Under the pieces are notes generated by a model. The model did no database searches, had not been told where the DNA came from, and was given only the letters and a program-made list of their open reading frames with translations. Positions 27,701 through 39,487 of a stretch of 64,000 bases of DNA are shown one piece after another. Within the stretch, counting starts at the first letter, position 1; every line of letters begins with the position of its first letter. Source of the DNA: Oxytricha trifallax (lineage: Eukaryota > Ciliophora > Spirotrichea > Sporadotrichida > Oxytrichidae); contig ARYC01025360.1 in the NCBI GenBank assembly GCA_000711775.1, positions 1 to 64,000 of the forward strand. The letters are read 5' to 3'. A program made the translations under genes and the position numbers.

Positions 27701-28140
27701 TATTTCATTAATTAATCCGAGGTTATTTGAATGAAAAATCTCATTTATACCATGTCTTTGGATTTAATTCTAAAATATATGCATGATTTAAACTAAACTT
27801 TTATCAAAATCAAAATCTCAGTTATTAATAAAATTATCAACCTTACAATAATTATCTACAAGGAGTTTAATTTCAATTATTGTCATTTGACACATTAAAT
27901 TTTGAGTAAAAAAAATAATTAAAGTTAGGTATTTAAATGCAAAATCATTTAATTCAAGAAATATTGATAATTAATATAATATTTTTAAATAACATGGTGA
28001 AGCATACTTAGTTATGAAAAATAAGTGGACTGATATAATATAAATGATAACTAATAAAACTTAAAAGTATTAGTATAGGTAATTACAATAGTGAAATCCA
28101 GAAACAGCCTTATTATTTCTCCATTATCCTTTATATTTTG
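24726..28140. other. AT-rich DNA, no supported gene
   Basis: Read in both directions; only low-complexity AT-rich sequence was seen. Frames here lack motif or codon-pattern support. Confidence 0.4.
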
Positions 28141-28154
28141 CATCATCAGGCCAT

Positions 28155-28330
28155 ACTTACTTCATAATTCCCATAGATTCCCTTTGTCTTTTGAGTTCTC
28201 GGTATGCTGACGTCGCCACTCTTGCTGATAGTATTGCTGGAATAAAAGATTTTTAGATATGTTTTTTGTAACTTACAAAATTTAGTGAATAACCAGCTGC
28301 TACAGGAACACCATCTTTAAGTTTACATTT
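28155..28330 (-). pseudogene. Intron-bearing unit (locus B)
   Basis: On the minus strand an exon with LKDGVPVAAGYSLNF (about 28277-28325) is followed by a 40-nt GT-AG intron (28237-28276). That intron shares its first 22 nt exactly with the introns at 17110 (minus) and 47719 (plus). The next exon gives ILSARVATSAYRELKRQRES, with strong RNY codons, or an alternative frame starting QYYQQEWRRQHTENS that joins in phase but ends at a TGA. The two candidate frames cannot be decided by eye. Function unknown. Confidence 0.4.
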
Positions 28331-28804
28331 TTTCTAAATTAATTTCTTTTGAATTTATCGATTTTTTATTTTAAATGTAAACAGCACGACTAGCTATTAA
28401 AGGGATTCAATAATTAAAATTTGAGATGGAAACTTTTTAATAGAATAACCTGGGCATGAATACAAAAAATTATCTTAAACTTCTAACAAAATATGTGACT
28501 TGCAATAAAGATTTAACACACTAATTGTTCTTGAAAAATTAAATAAGGCAATATAAATTCCAAGAAATTAATCAAAACCCACAATAAAAATGATAAATAT
28601 ATTTGTGAATTGAAAGCATCTTTTAGCTCACCTATATCAGAATTACTTGGTAAATTATTATTTTACTCATAAGTAAAATCAACTTAATTAACGAATGTCG
28701 ATCCAAATGTAAGAATCATGATGCTTTTTAAATTAAATAAAGTGAATTAGAAAATCAATTTACAAGAGTAGTTATAGTAATAACAGCAGTAGTAATAGTA
28801 AATC

Positions 28805-29000
28805 CGATAAAAACGTTTCATCTTCATCTTCTTCATCACTAATATTGATTTCCTGTGCCCTTCTCTCTAAGGCTTCCTTAACTCCCTGTTCGTTGACACC
28901 CTCAGTCTTACCAGGTGCAACTCCTGTAAAAATAAAATGCTAGATATATTAATTATAAACTTACATTAATGTTGAATGAAACTGCACCTTTTGATCAGAA
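28805..29000 (-). pseudogene. Intron-bearing acidic-tail unit (locus C)
   Basis: On the minus strand an exon containing SDQKVQFHS is followed by a 41-nt intron (28924-28964, GTAAGT..ACAG) and an exon encoding VAPGKTEGVNEQGVKEALER, then RRAQEINISDEEDEDE. This resembles the VLPGKT acidic exon at 17.06 kb in layout and in the V-x-P-G-K-T-x-G motif. The intron is diverged from the shared 22-nt string but keeps GTAAGTT and ATATCT. The SDQ.VQ start matches the MSDQNVQ sequence at 47.69 kb. The units at loci B and C lie head to tail within 850 bp. Confidence 0.45.
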
Positions 29001-29641
29001 ATTTTTTCAATTATTAATATAATCATTTAATTATTTAATTTAATTCAATCCAATTCAATTCAATTCACTTTATTAAAAAATATTATAAATATAATCTTTA
29101 ATTACTTATATTAGAAAAAATTTAAAGGATAATTTCTTGAGCAATATAAAAACAGTTAATATAATCCTGAATTAGTTATCAACTAAAATTATAGGAATTG
29201 TTTTAAAATAATTAAAGAACTTAGAGTTATTGATGAACATAAAATTAAATAGATAAAAATATTCTATAGATTTAGGAACAATAAGAAGTTGAAAGTCAAT
29301 TATATCTTAAAAATTGAATACGATAAATATTTTCAATCTTAGCTGATACTTATTACAACAAAATACTATTTATATTAGAATAAACTCAAAAACCTGGGTT
29401 TATAATTAAAGAATGATCGAGGGAGAGATTTTAATATTAAGAATATAAAAAGATTTAATAATTAAATATGTTATTCAAGATTATTTTTTTAAAAAAAACC
29501 TGTTTAAAATAAGTCCGGTATTATTATTATGACATCTTAAATAATTAAACCTAAGTAATAAAAAAATTTAATAAAAGTATGATTTGTGGTTGAATAAGGA
29601 AGTTGTAATAATAGTTTAAATATATATTATAATATTAATAA

Positions 29642-29872
29642 TGAATGCGAATGGATTCTTGAGCATGGTTGATGACATTCACTATCATACATCTTCTAAT
29701 GGATAGACACCAGACTCAAGCTATTACTCAACTCGGAACCAAGCTGAGCCTGAATAAAAATTCACTTTCAATACTCATGTGTAGCTTACGCCCTCAAGAA
29801 ATGTTTACTATAGAGAGATGAAGCCACACAATTTTGAGAAAATTACGGGAGCCGTTAAAGGAATTCCTTGAC
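29642..29872 (+). pseudogene. ORF of about 76 codons, unknown
   Basis: The plus frame opens with ATG (MNANGFLSMVDDIHYHTS), reads four or more TAA/TAG codons as Gln, and ends at TGA after KPHNFEKITGAVKGIP. The block is GC-richer than its surroundings and the residues are varied rather than AT-driven, which suggests genuine coding origin. No family is recognised. It abuts a minus-strand candidate at 29880-30100, so at least one of the two is a remnant or artefact. Confidence 0.3.
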
Positions 29873-29883
29873 TGTGTAGAGCT

Positions 29884-30103
29884 ATTCACTAAGAGAATTT
29901 ACTGTGGTAAGCAGCTTTCCTCTAGTCCTATTTATCAGCAATAACATTGGTTTATCCACTGGTATAAGCATCACAAGCAGCATTGAAATCTGTGCAAAAT
30001 CTTGAGGCTACAGTTGCAATAAATTTCAGATTAGTATCAAGTGTTATAAAACGTTCAATAATTATAAATAGCCATGTGTTTGCATTTGATTTTCTTTTTC
30101 ACT
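29884..30103 (-). pseudogene. Possible coding remnant with Cys residues
   Basis: The minus frame is open for about 70 codons, including ERFITLDTNLKFIATVASRF and CTDFNAACDAYTSGQTNVIA, and ends at TGA near 29886. Codons such as GCT, GAT, ACC and GTT in phase support the minus strand, although the plus strand is also open over part of it. No family is recognised. Confidence 0.3.
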
Positions 30104-30988
30104 TATTTTAACAATCTTTTACTTGCCATTATTTCAATATGACTTTCTTGCACTTATGAAAAGGTCCCTTGACTTTAAAATCTAAGATAATTTATGAATG
30201 TTAGAACTGATATTTATTAGCTTTAATAAGCATTAATAAGTTTGGTGGAGGAGTCTTATAACTTTACAATTTTAAAATTATTCATAGCTATATATAACCT
30301 GAGAATTTACCATTCAACTATTTCACAATTTTTAAGTATTTATTCGCACACCTATGAATACTCAATTAGGATGAATGAAATTAAATGAAAACCAACTTTA
30401 ACAATCCCTACATATGGAGTAAAATTAATTAAGTAGAGGATAAAATCTGAAAAATTTAGGCATTAGGTATTATCTTGAGTTAATAGTAGGGTGTCATTAC
30501 TTTCTTTCTATAACAAATAAATTATTAGATTTAATTTTATAAATATTATTTTATTTGAAATTTTTGAGCAAACAACTTCCTAAGTGAATAATTGTGCAGA
30601 ATATTTATGGATATTGATTAGAGAGTAAATCAAAATTATTTTTACATTAATTTTTTTGAAGATTTTTAAAAGAGATGTGATTAATATTTTTATTAAAAAA
30701 ATTGAATTTAATAAATATAAATCTTAATACAAAAATAAAAAATCCTTGTTTAATTAAAGTCAGCAACTATGGCAATATGCTTGGAGATTTAAAGTAATAA
30801 ATTATTGCAGCTTCAACAAATATAAAGTCAATAAAATAATCTTTAAAATATGGAGTAAAGTTTTGATATTAAATAAAATCGTTACATAAATGAGTAATTT
30901 TTTGTGATAAGTAAGTTGCTAATATAAATTCAATTTTAAATAAAATATAGCATTTTAATTATTGAAATTCTAGTTTTAAAAATTAAAG

Positions 30989-31671
30989 ATGAAAAACATC
31001 CTCGTTCTCTTGGGTGTGATAACCGTAGTTCAGACTCTTATTTAAAACGAAAACCCATCTAATTTTGGAAATTAAATCTCTAATTTCAATTCTTGTACCT
31101 GTACCTCACTCATTAAAAACAGATTAAACGACAGAGATACCTGTTTAGTTGCTTGCACAGAGGCCTTAGCTTTCATTACGAAGATGTTCATCCCAACTGA
31201 AACTGCTTTTTCTAAAAACAACCCAGCTGATTTTTTTGTAAAAACTAGGAGACTTCAACATTCAATTCTATGCTCAAATAGATCAATGCGGACTCGTTAA
31301 ATTAATGCAAGCCTTTACATGAGAGCTTCAGTCAAGTTGTTAAGTTCACCATTGCTATAGATATAAGAAACCACATAATTTGCGCGAAAACGCTGAAGCA
31401 ACAGCAGTTCTTAAGCTCTCTTGACATATTCTCTATAGGAGAGCTACTCTAGCTACAGAGATTTCCACTAACAAAATAACAGATTTCGACTATTTTGCTG
31501 AAAAAATGCTATAATTAGTACTAACAAGTACGATTACCCAGAGTATCTAATAACCTACCAATAACTGCTGTACTTGTTGCTAAACTTACAAGTCATGCTG
31601 TCATGTACAAGAAATACTCTCTCAGGACTCTGTTCGATAATATTCAATCAACATACAGAAACAACGTCTGA
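30989..31671 (+). pseudogene. Secreted cysteine-containing protein with signal peptide, one frameshift
   Basis: ATG at 30989 begins a clear signal peptide, MKNILVLLGVITVVQTL. It is followed by a mature part with paired cysteines (CTCTSL, DTCLVACTEALAF) and ciliate-type codons (AAC, ATC, CTC; TAA for Gln). After NNPAD the frame meets a run of seven T (31231-31237). Stepping one base there gives a second open frame, starting CKNQETSTFNSMLKQINAD and continuing with FTIAIDIRNHIICAKTLKQ, to TGA at 31669. The combined length is about 227 codons. Beyond about 31440 another frame (CCTCCQTYKSCCHVQE) looks equally protein-like, so a second shift is possible. The product would enter the secretory pathway; its family is unknown. 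Confidence 0.6.
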
Positions 31672-32508
31672 ACTTCAGATGAAAAGAAAAAAAATAAGGA
31701 GCAGTATTCTTCAAGTACATTAGTAAATCAGCCAACTTCACATCTCCAAAAGATACTGTTAAAACGAAGACTTACATAAAGAAAAGATCAGCTATTCATA
31801 AAACCATTGTATAATGCTCTCTCTCTCTCTCTGTATGCATTACTAAATCACATATTAAATTTGCTTAAAAATAATTACATAATCACTTCTACTGTCTAAT
31901 TCTCGATGTTTAATAATTATTTAAAGTATTTATGTAAGTTAGCTCAATTTTTTTAGAGTTATTTTTCTTTACTCCCAAATTTTAAATTCTTTTATATTGA
32001 TACTTAGTAAACGAACTTAATTTATTAAAAAAATGGAAAGCATTAAAAATAGTTAAACAGTGCCTAAATAAATACACAAATTCACCACGACAGTTAGAAT
32101 ATCAATTAAATATCAAATCTGACTGATTTTAGAATATTAAGTCCAAGTGAAAGCTCTAAACTCTCAATCAAACACAGACAGCATGTTTATACTTCCATAC
32201 AAGAAATGTGCTATAAGATTTTTAGAGATGAATGTTTGATCCAAATTAATAATACAATTAAATAAAATTAACGTCTCCTTTCCCTAAACATATTCTAAGA
32301 AGAGTATATGATGAAGAAAATTTTGGTCAGGATTCGTGCTAACGTAATACCTGATCGAAAATATTTCTTTGCCGATTAGGCTAACTCTAGTGCAATTTTA
32401 ATAGAGAATTGCCTATGATTAAAAATAATTTAAGGGTTTATATAATGCAATTTACAGAGGACTAAGTTAATATTTAATAGCAAAGAGTTCTTAGAGCTAC
32501 TCGATAAA
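31672..32508. other. AT-rich spacer
   Basis: Contains a short (TC)n run near 31816-31832. No gene supported. Confidence 0.4.
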
Positions 32509-33195
32509 ACCCAACGATCTTGTGTTTAATGATTAAAATCAAATAAATTTAACATATCACTGTTTAATACTAAAATCAAACCATCAATCTTAGTCGTGAC
32601 GTAGACGTATCTGAATGAGTTGACGTGGCAAATTCCGTGACGTGGCAGTCATGAAGTAGAAAACTCCGAAAAAACCATTCTTTCTATCACCTAGTCTTCA
32701 CCTAAAATCAAGATGTCAACCAGGTTTTCACCATGGGGACAGAGCTCGTAGGATCCTACCAGAGTAACAGAAGATGGAGAAAAACGCTTACCGGTTCCAC
32801 TGTTGCTGGGAAAACGTAATCCCTATCCTTTAGCTGTGGTAGCTTCATTAACTTAACCCGGTGTGGGAGAAAAATCCTTATCGTTGGCTTCTATGGTTCT
32901 CGTCTTCTCATTTTTGAAGGCAGAGCGTACCTTCATCCTGCTCCCTATTACCTAGGAAACTGAACTCAAGCCAGGAAACTCATCTATGCAGGGAAATCCT
33001 TAGCGTGCAGACGACTCGAGGAGTCTAGGATCTGACAGATTGAACCCCGCCGACTGGCCCCTAATGCGTTGCGCCCAGCAACCCCCTACCTGCCCTCGGT
33101 AGGCCTTAGTGTAGTAGAAAGCTCTATCAAAAAGTCCCAAGTGGTTAGTACCACCTAGCAATTAACTTTCTAATTTAATATTACCCAACGATCTT
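32509..33195. mobile_element. GC-rich insertion between 13-bp direct repeats
   Basis: ACCCAACGATCTT occurs at 32509-32521 and again at 33183-33195. Between them lies about 660 bp whose middle (32590-33130) is near 50 percent GC. The left part has four TGACGT/TGACG boxes and the right part small hairpins (CCTACC..GGTAGG near 33080-33102; GTGGTTAGTACCAC near 33141-33154). The minus strand contains GGTTCAATCT, resembling a pol III B box. A plus frame beginning ATGTCAACCAGG (about 32713) is open for about 150 codons, but at this GC content that is not significant. A target duplication of this length would fit a retroposed sequence such as a SINE. The identity is unknown. Confidence 0.5.
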
Positions 33196-33770
33196 AAAGT
33201 AAGAAAGTTAGTTAAAAATATACATTATTGAGCGAAAACTTGAGTCCTCTCTCCTTATACTAAGATTATCTTGCAAAGGTATAAAAAATGTAAATTTAAC
33301 TCAATAACATCCCCTAATCCAGATTTTGTAAAACACAAGTCAAAATATGGATGAACTAAGAGAAGGAAAAGGGAACAAGGAACATATATAAGACTCCTTG
33401 TAACTAAAATTTCATAATTCTTAGTATTTATATTCAAATTAATTAAAACTTAATTTTAATTTAGTCATTCAACTCAATATAACTTGATAAAATTTTTCAT
33501 ATTCTTTGTGCTAATTTATGTTTAAGGTAACCATATTTTTTAACATGGTTTAAATCAGTTCCTTATTATTAAAAGTGTTTCTTTTTTGAAAATTCAAAGT
33601 TCAATTTGATTACATTACTCTAATTGTTTTATTTTTTTTAGAAAGATTAAAAAAATGCAGTGAACAATTAAAAGTTAAGTGGATTAAAGAAAAATTCCAA
33701 CCCTTTTTCATCATTTTCAATAAATTTTTATATAAAAATCCGTTATAAGTATGGCAAATTATCCAAAAGT

Positions 33771-34167
33771 TGGGGGAAGTTTCCTGCATCCTCAAAAGTT
33801 TCCTGCCCCAAATATTGAATTTTTAATTGTTTGGCAATAAAAATATTAAAACATATAAATTTTAATTTCAATTACATTTAACATTTACTAAACAACTTTT
33901 AATGATATATAATTTTCAAAGTAGATTATTAATTTTTATCAAATTATAAATTAAAAAACAATGCTAAAATAATTGTTTTTTATTAATAATTAATATGATT
34001 TTCATTAAAATTTGAATTCATTATCAAGGTAGAAATGATATTTTATAATAGATTATAAATAATTAAATCATTATTGATGTTAAAGATTTTGAGAAATTTA
34101 TAAATATTATATATTTTTATGTATGGGGCAGGAAACTACCTTTTTTGGCAAGAAACTTCTCCCTTGG
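33771..34167. mobile_element. Small inverted-repeat element (MITE-like)
   Basis: The left end has GGGGGAAGTTTCCTGC followed by AAAAGTTTCCTGCCCCA. The right end has TGGGGCAGGAAACT followed by GGCAAGAAACTTCTCCC. The two halves are mirror images, so each end carries the AAGTTTCCTGC motif twice. The length is about 395 bp with an AT-rich interior and no ORF. No convincing target duplication was found. The GGAAGTTT(T/C)CTGC motif is shared with the element at 38986-39479. Confidence 0.7.
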
Positions 34168-35059
34168 GTGCATCTAAAGTTCTAACCCTTAAATTTTCGT
34201 TCTATATTTTCTAGTCCAAGCATCGTATATGAAAAAATATTATTATTTATAGCAAATCAGAAAAAGTCCTTAATTACTAGTTAATAATTCAAATATTAAA
34301 TAAAAAATTAAGATAATAATACTCTCTTTTAAACATTTGGAAAAGTAAGAACCAGGGCCTACAAGAAATCTCAATGAAATAGCGTGTGGCTTAAAAATAG
34401 TGTCAATAAATATATTAGAATTTAAAATCGCTTATAAGCTTAAATCATCGAAGGTATATCTTAAATAATTTCATTATTAAAAATCTTATCAAATAATTTC
34501 GTTTTCTATATTTTAAACCAATGAAGAGGCTTAACTTTCTTATACTAAATGTCAAAATTTTTCTGAATTATAGTTAAAATAATTTAGCATTACCAATTTT
34601 GAGTATAATTTTACAATAGTAAAAATAATCTTGTGTAAAAAAAGTTTAAATGATTAAGTGTTAAGTGTTAGACTTTTTTTATAAATTATTTTGACTCTTT
34701 TGTATTTGTAGTTATAATTAATACAAATATCTCGAATAAAATTCTAGATAAAAATTGATTTTTTTTCAAACTTATTTATAAATAACAAATTAATTGCTTT
34801 TTAAGGATCTTAACTATTTTATCATAGTTGATGTATAAACGTTTTACATTTTTTAAAAGGAAAAAAATTATATTAGTAGTTGTAGTTGTAAAATACTTAA
34901 GCTAAATTAAATATACGAAATGAAATCCTATATAATTACCAATAAATAATTTTTATTTTTTGTTTTATTTTACGCTTAGATTCAAATCTTTGACAGATGG
35001 TTAGAAATTTTTGTCATATATAAATTCCTCTCTATTTACTTGACTTAGGCCATCTTGAA

Positions 35060-37950
35060 TAAATTTTTATTTGTTAAGGGTATTCTTGTACTTCCAGCAG
35101 TCATATCCTTTGGTCTGGCCAAATCATGTTGATGATTATTTCTATTTGTTGTGTTCTTCAATGTCAAATAGTCTTTTTTCTCCATTTATTTTTGAGGATC
35201 TAGTTGGGTCTCCACTTAAGTTAATTAGTTCGCAAGTTATTTGTAATTCTGATCTTCCAAAACTTTGTGAACGCTGCAGTAGGGGATTATGCCGTAGTTG
35301 ATCATGGTTTCGCCTTGACTAATGGCCATCATTGTATCCATGACATTTTTTTATATACATTTTTCTTTTCTGCAATTCGTCTTCCTTCTTTTTAATCTCA
35401 TCGCTTGCTTTTTTTTGTCTTGAATTACTTTTTACTTTGGTTTATTTTCTCATGTATTTTTGAACCAGGTATTGAATTATTTCACTGGTGTTTATCTCCT
35501 TTAGTTGAGTTACATTTCTTAGTAATTTATTAGGGATGATTCTCGGTGTTCGAAAGTCATTTTCATTTGTTATAGCTCCATCTTCTCTATCTCCTCAATT
35601 TTAATGAACTGTGATTCAACAAGTTGAGTGTATTACTAAATTATTAATGACCTTATTTAAGCCATCATTTTCGTGTCACTAACCGTGCGATTATTAGAAT
35701 TATTTATTCTTTAGTTGAACTGTGTTTCTTCTTAATCTCATTCTACTTGTTTTTTAGTTAATTTTATATATTCAAGCAAATATTTAGTCCTAGGTAATTG
35801 GCTTTTTGTATTTTGTTGATGCCTTCATTTTATAATTCTCTCTAAAAGATTTTAGCGTCACTCATAATACTGTATTCTTTGTGTCCAGCTTAAAATTATA
35901 AGATTATTCGATTTTTCTGAAACAGTTTATCACCCTTTTGAATTGTTTTGGGTCTTTTATATTAATTAATATGTCGTCTGCGAATACTATTAATTTGTCT
36001 TGTTTTTTTTATCAATGACTTTAGTTCTTGTTGAGCAAACAAAGAATCTTGTAAGTATATGTTAAAATATCGGAGAAAATATACTTCTCTAAGATACTCC
36101 TTATTCTATCCTAACTTCCCGTTTTTATATGTAAATATTTGGGGGTAAAAGTTGTCCAATTAATTTGACTACCTCAGCATCATGTTGGTTAATTACTCTT
36201 TCTTTTAATATAGATATGATTTGTCCTTGCAGGCTGAGTCACAAGATTTGCAGATTTTGAGTAGGTAGACTTCTCTTTATCTACTCTTTTTTCATTAAGA
36301 GTTAACATGTTTACAGCGAGTCTTATTAAATTAATATGAGTGCTTTTGTTTTATTTAAATCTATTTTAGAAGTTTTTTGTTTGAAGTATGTTGCTCTTTT
36401 CTTCTTGATTTGTAAATAAAACTTATTTTTCCCAAACAGAGTGTTTTACTATTGGTCTCGTGTTACTTATCTCTTGGTATTTATTTTTTGCGTTTGCTTG
36501 GCAGTATAAGTCTCCCTTCCTTAATGTACTGATGATTTTGTTTATCATTGATCCAAAAAGAGATTTTTACATACAGTTTCTAATATTTTTTATATTTATT
36601 CAGCATTTTCCCATCTAAAACATCAGGTCCTAAGGCCTTATTAAAGTTACACTCATTTATGCTTTATTCTACATTTATATTAATGCAGAATTGTTCATTT
36701 CTTGTTCATTTATCATTATAGTGTCTCTACTAATTGAGTTTTGCCCTTTTTTCTTTGTCTCTTCTATAAAGATTTGGCTGTAGAAACTACTGCTTTTGCC
36801 ATAGTTTAATTATCTCTCCAGATTCTATATTTTATCTTTAACTGTCAAGCCTTTAATAGGTTGTTATTGTTTTTGATTTTAGTTAGTCTCTTCACCTGGT
36901 AGAAGAAACCTTAAGTCGTTACATTCTAGGCAGTGTTCCAAGTGATTTATCGCTTCTTCCATTTTACTTTCATCTCTTAAAATAAGTTCTATTGGCTTGT
37001 TATGTTTTATCTCAATGACCCTTCTGGTGATCTCTAATATTAATTCTTGCCTTTCACCTGTATTTTCAATTTTATCTATAATACAATTTTGAATTGGGTA
37101 TTCCAGGTCACTGATTGTTAATTAATTAGTTTTAGTATTAAAATTAATTCTGTAGATACGAAATCAATCCAGTTAGATTATTCAATTATATTCTGTATTT
37201 CAGAACTATGTCTCGTCACAGAGAGTTATTTATCAGCCTTCTTCTATGAATGTTTTCCAACATTTTTTCCTTAAGTTAGTTATTCTGATTGTTCTATCTC
37301 TATCTGTCATTATAGGTCATCATTCTAATACTCACACTCAAATTCACCTAGATATTTTGTGGTCAGTCAGTCTGAACTAACACATCTCCCAGCTTACTGT
37401 TTCTACATTTGAGAAAACTTGGTCAAGTTGATTGCACTTAGTATGATTATCCACTCGTATTAAATTGGATTCTTTTAGGCCCTCTCTATTTAATCTTTTT
37501 CCTAATTTTTTGATGTGGAAGTAGAAACCCCCCATAACGATTATCCTCTGTTTTTGACATTTCAATTTTGGTGATTTTATCATAAATATCTGTCTATTTT
37601 GAAGTTCTTTCACTTCATCATTACTATGTGCTATGTATGTAGTATTTAATGCTGTGGGAATCAATCCATGTTTAGAATGTTCCATGTTATGAAATGGCTT
37701 AAGATTTTTATTGTCTTCATTTTTTACTTCCTCTTGTTTAATATTAGTACTCCTTCATTCCTAGCTAGCTAAGTCTATATTATGTTTTTGTTGTTGATTC
37801 AAATCAATCTATATAATCTAGTCTACTAATCCTATTAAGTTTGGATTTCTGCCTTCAATTTCTTTTATCATTTTTGAGCTGTGATTTAAGCCCTCTCACA
37901 TCCATAAAAGTCAAGTTAAATAAAGTCTTTCTTGTGCATATTATTATACA
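35060..37950 (-). mobile_element. Non-LTR retrotransposon (LINE), decayed copy 1
   Basis: Read on the minus strand with TAA/TAG as Gln, the domain order is that of APE-type LINEs. MDVRGLKSQLK (endonuclease start, about 37880-37915) is followed by RIIVMGGFYFHIKK (endonuclease motif, about 37530), then KALGPDVLDGKMLN and EGRLILPSKR (start of reverse transcriptase, about 36480-36650). EQGVSQRSIFSPIL (RT template-grip motif, about 36080-36115) and KLIVFADDI (RT catalytic motif, about 35970-35995) complete the set. The usual endonuclease GDFN is GGFY here, losing the catalytic Asp/Asn. Frame breaks occur throughout, so it is inactive. Copy 2 at 57.3-59.65 kb is the same family. The 3' end is approximate and no poly(A) tail or target duplication was identified. 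Confidence 0.85.
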
Positions 37951-38084
37951 TCTTAATGGCTTCTGATGAAGCTAGTCGAATTTTCTTAAAACTTAAAATA
38001 TTCTCGATCATGATTTATGAATTCCAAGAATTATGTTAAGATGCTGTTGTAAAGAATTCGGTTTATCTTTAAAATACTGATCTG

Positions 38085-38446
38085 GCCTGACAACCTTTAA
38101 AATAATTGTCAGGCGAGGTAATTTTAGATGTTATGTTCCAAAAGTAATTAAGAGATATAGAAAAGGATTTAGAACATTGTTCTAAGTATCCCTATTAAAT
38201 ATAAAGGGTCCATCAATATCATATAAGATATTCAAATAGGCACCCTATAAAAGCCATTTGGACTTTATCTAAAAGCAAAAGGAATTAACAATACTTAAAA
38301 GGAAACTAATAGTAAAAAATAGAAAAATAAGAAAAGCAATTATATTGAAAATCAAAAAAAGTAAATTTTAAATTATTGATACTGATTATACTTAAAACCA
38401 TTATAAAAAAATGGGGGCCTGACAATTATTTAAAAGGTTGTCAGGC
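38085..38446. mobile_element. Paired 30-bp hairpins in opposite orientation
   Basis: GCCTGACAA..TTGTCAGGC, a perfect 9-bp stem with a 12-nt loop, occurs at 38085-38114 and 38417-38446. The loop at the second site is nearly the reverse complement of the first, so the two hairpins are inverted copies bounding about 300 bp of AT-rich DNA. This could be a small non-autonomous element whose ends are themselves palindromic. No target duplication was found. Confidence 0.6.
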
Positions 38447-38985
38447 GAAGAAAATAAATAAAATTTAAATATTAACAAAAAAATAAATATTAAAATTAGA
38501 ATATGCAATAATAATTAAAGGAAAGTACAACTTACTTGACTTGTATAAATTCTACAGATATATTTTCAATTATACCATCTATGAATTTAATTATTTTTTA
38601 CTGCTAATAATTATTCCTTCTTCTTGGTGTGCTGTCTTTCAGCCAATCTTACATTTCTCATTAACCATCCTACACCTTCCCTTACTAGTTTATAGAAATC
38701 GATATGAATACAATTGTAAACCTTAACCCAAAATTTATAATTTATTTTTTCAATTGTTTTAATAAAACCAAAATTCTTGGTTTGATATATTGAATTTTAC
38801 GAATTTAATTTCAAATTCTCAAAGTATCTTTACAATTTTTGTTATGATGAGTGCTTCTATTTCCTCTCTCTGTTGTCTATATAAACTAGTAGTCAAATCC
38901 TTCCGTTAGTCACTTACTTCTCATGCTTCAACTTACAAGCCTTCTTTAATTGTTAATAGATTTTTCTGTATTTTAATTTTATTTC

Positions 38986-39479
38986 GGGAGTAGGAAGTTT
39001 TCTGCACTTTTTTTATTTAATTAATAAATATATTAAATTCTACATAAATTAATAATTATGAAAATTTTTATGACATATTATTATTAAGAGGATGTTTATA
39101 CATTATTTAGGTAGTTAAAAAAATATAGTTTAACTTTATTTAGGTATGTAAAGAATAAGATTAATTGAATTATAATTTTAATAACAATTTGATAAAATAT
39201 TTGGAATTACTATGAATTTAGAGAGAGGACAATAAATTGGTTAAGAGTTAGAAATACACTAAAATTAGATAGATTATTTCAAGTTGTTAGAATCTAAAGA
39301 GAGATAATAATTAATCGAATAATAAATTAAGTATAATTATAACAATTAAATTAGTTCAGAAGTTTAATGTTGTAAAAAAGATTAATTTATTATTTTTTTT
39401 TTAAATTTAAATAAAGTAAAGGAAACTTCCCTGAAATTTAATTTTTATTATAAACCAGTGCAGAAAACTTCCTCCCCCC
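38986..39479. mobile_element. MITE with 8-bp target duplication
   Basis: The left end reads GGGAGTAGGAAGTTTTCTGC. The complement of the right end reads GGGGGGAGGAAGTTTTCTGC. The element is 494 bp with an AT-rich interior and no ORF. TTTATTTC flanks it directly on both sides (38978-38985 and 39480-39487). An 8-bp duplication fits hAT or Merlin families. Near the right end a second GGAAACTTCC motif mirrors the doubled motif at 33771-34167, so the two elements are probably related. Confidence 0.75.
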
Positions 39480-39487
39480 TTTATTTC

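Noticed and set aside
32713..33180. About 150-codon plus-strand frame in the GC-rich island
   Set aside because: With TGA as the only stop a frame this long at about 50 percent GC is not significant, and the translation looks unstructured.
33610..33795. 61-codon minus-strand open frame overlapping the MITE-like element
   Set aside because: It runs into the element's terminal repeat and has no family features.
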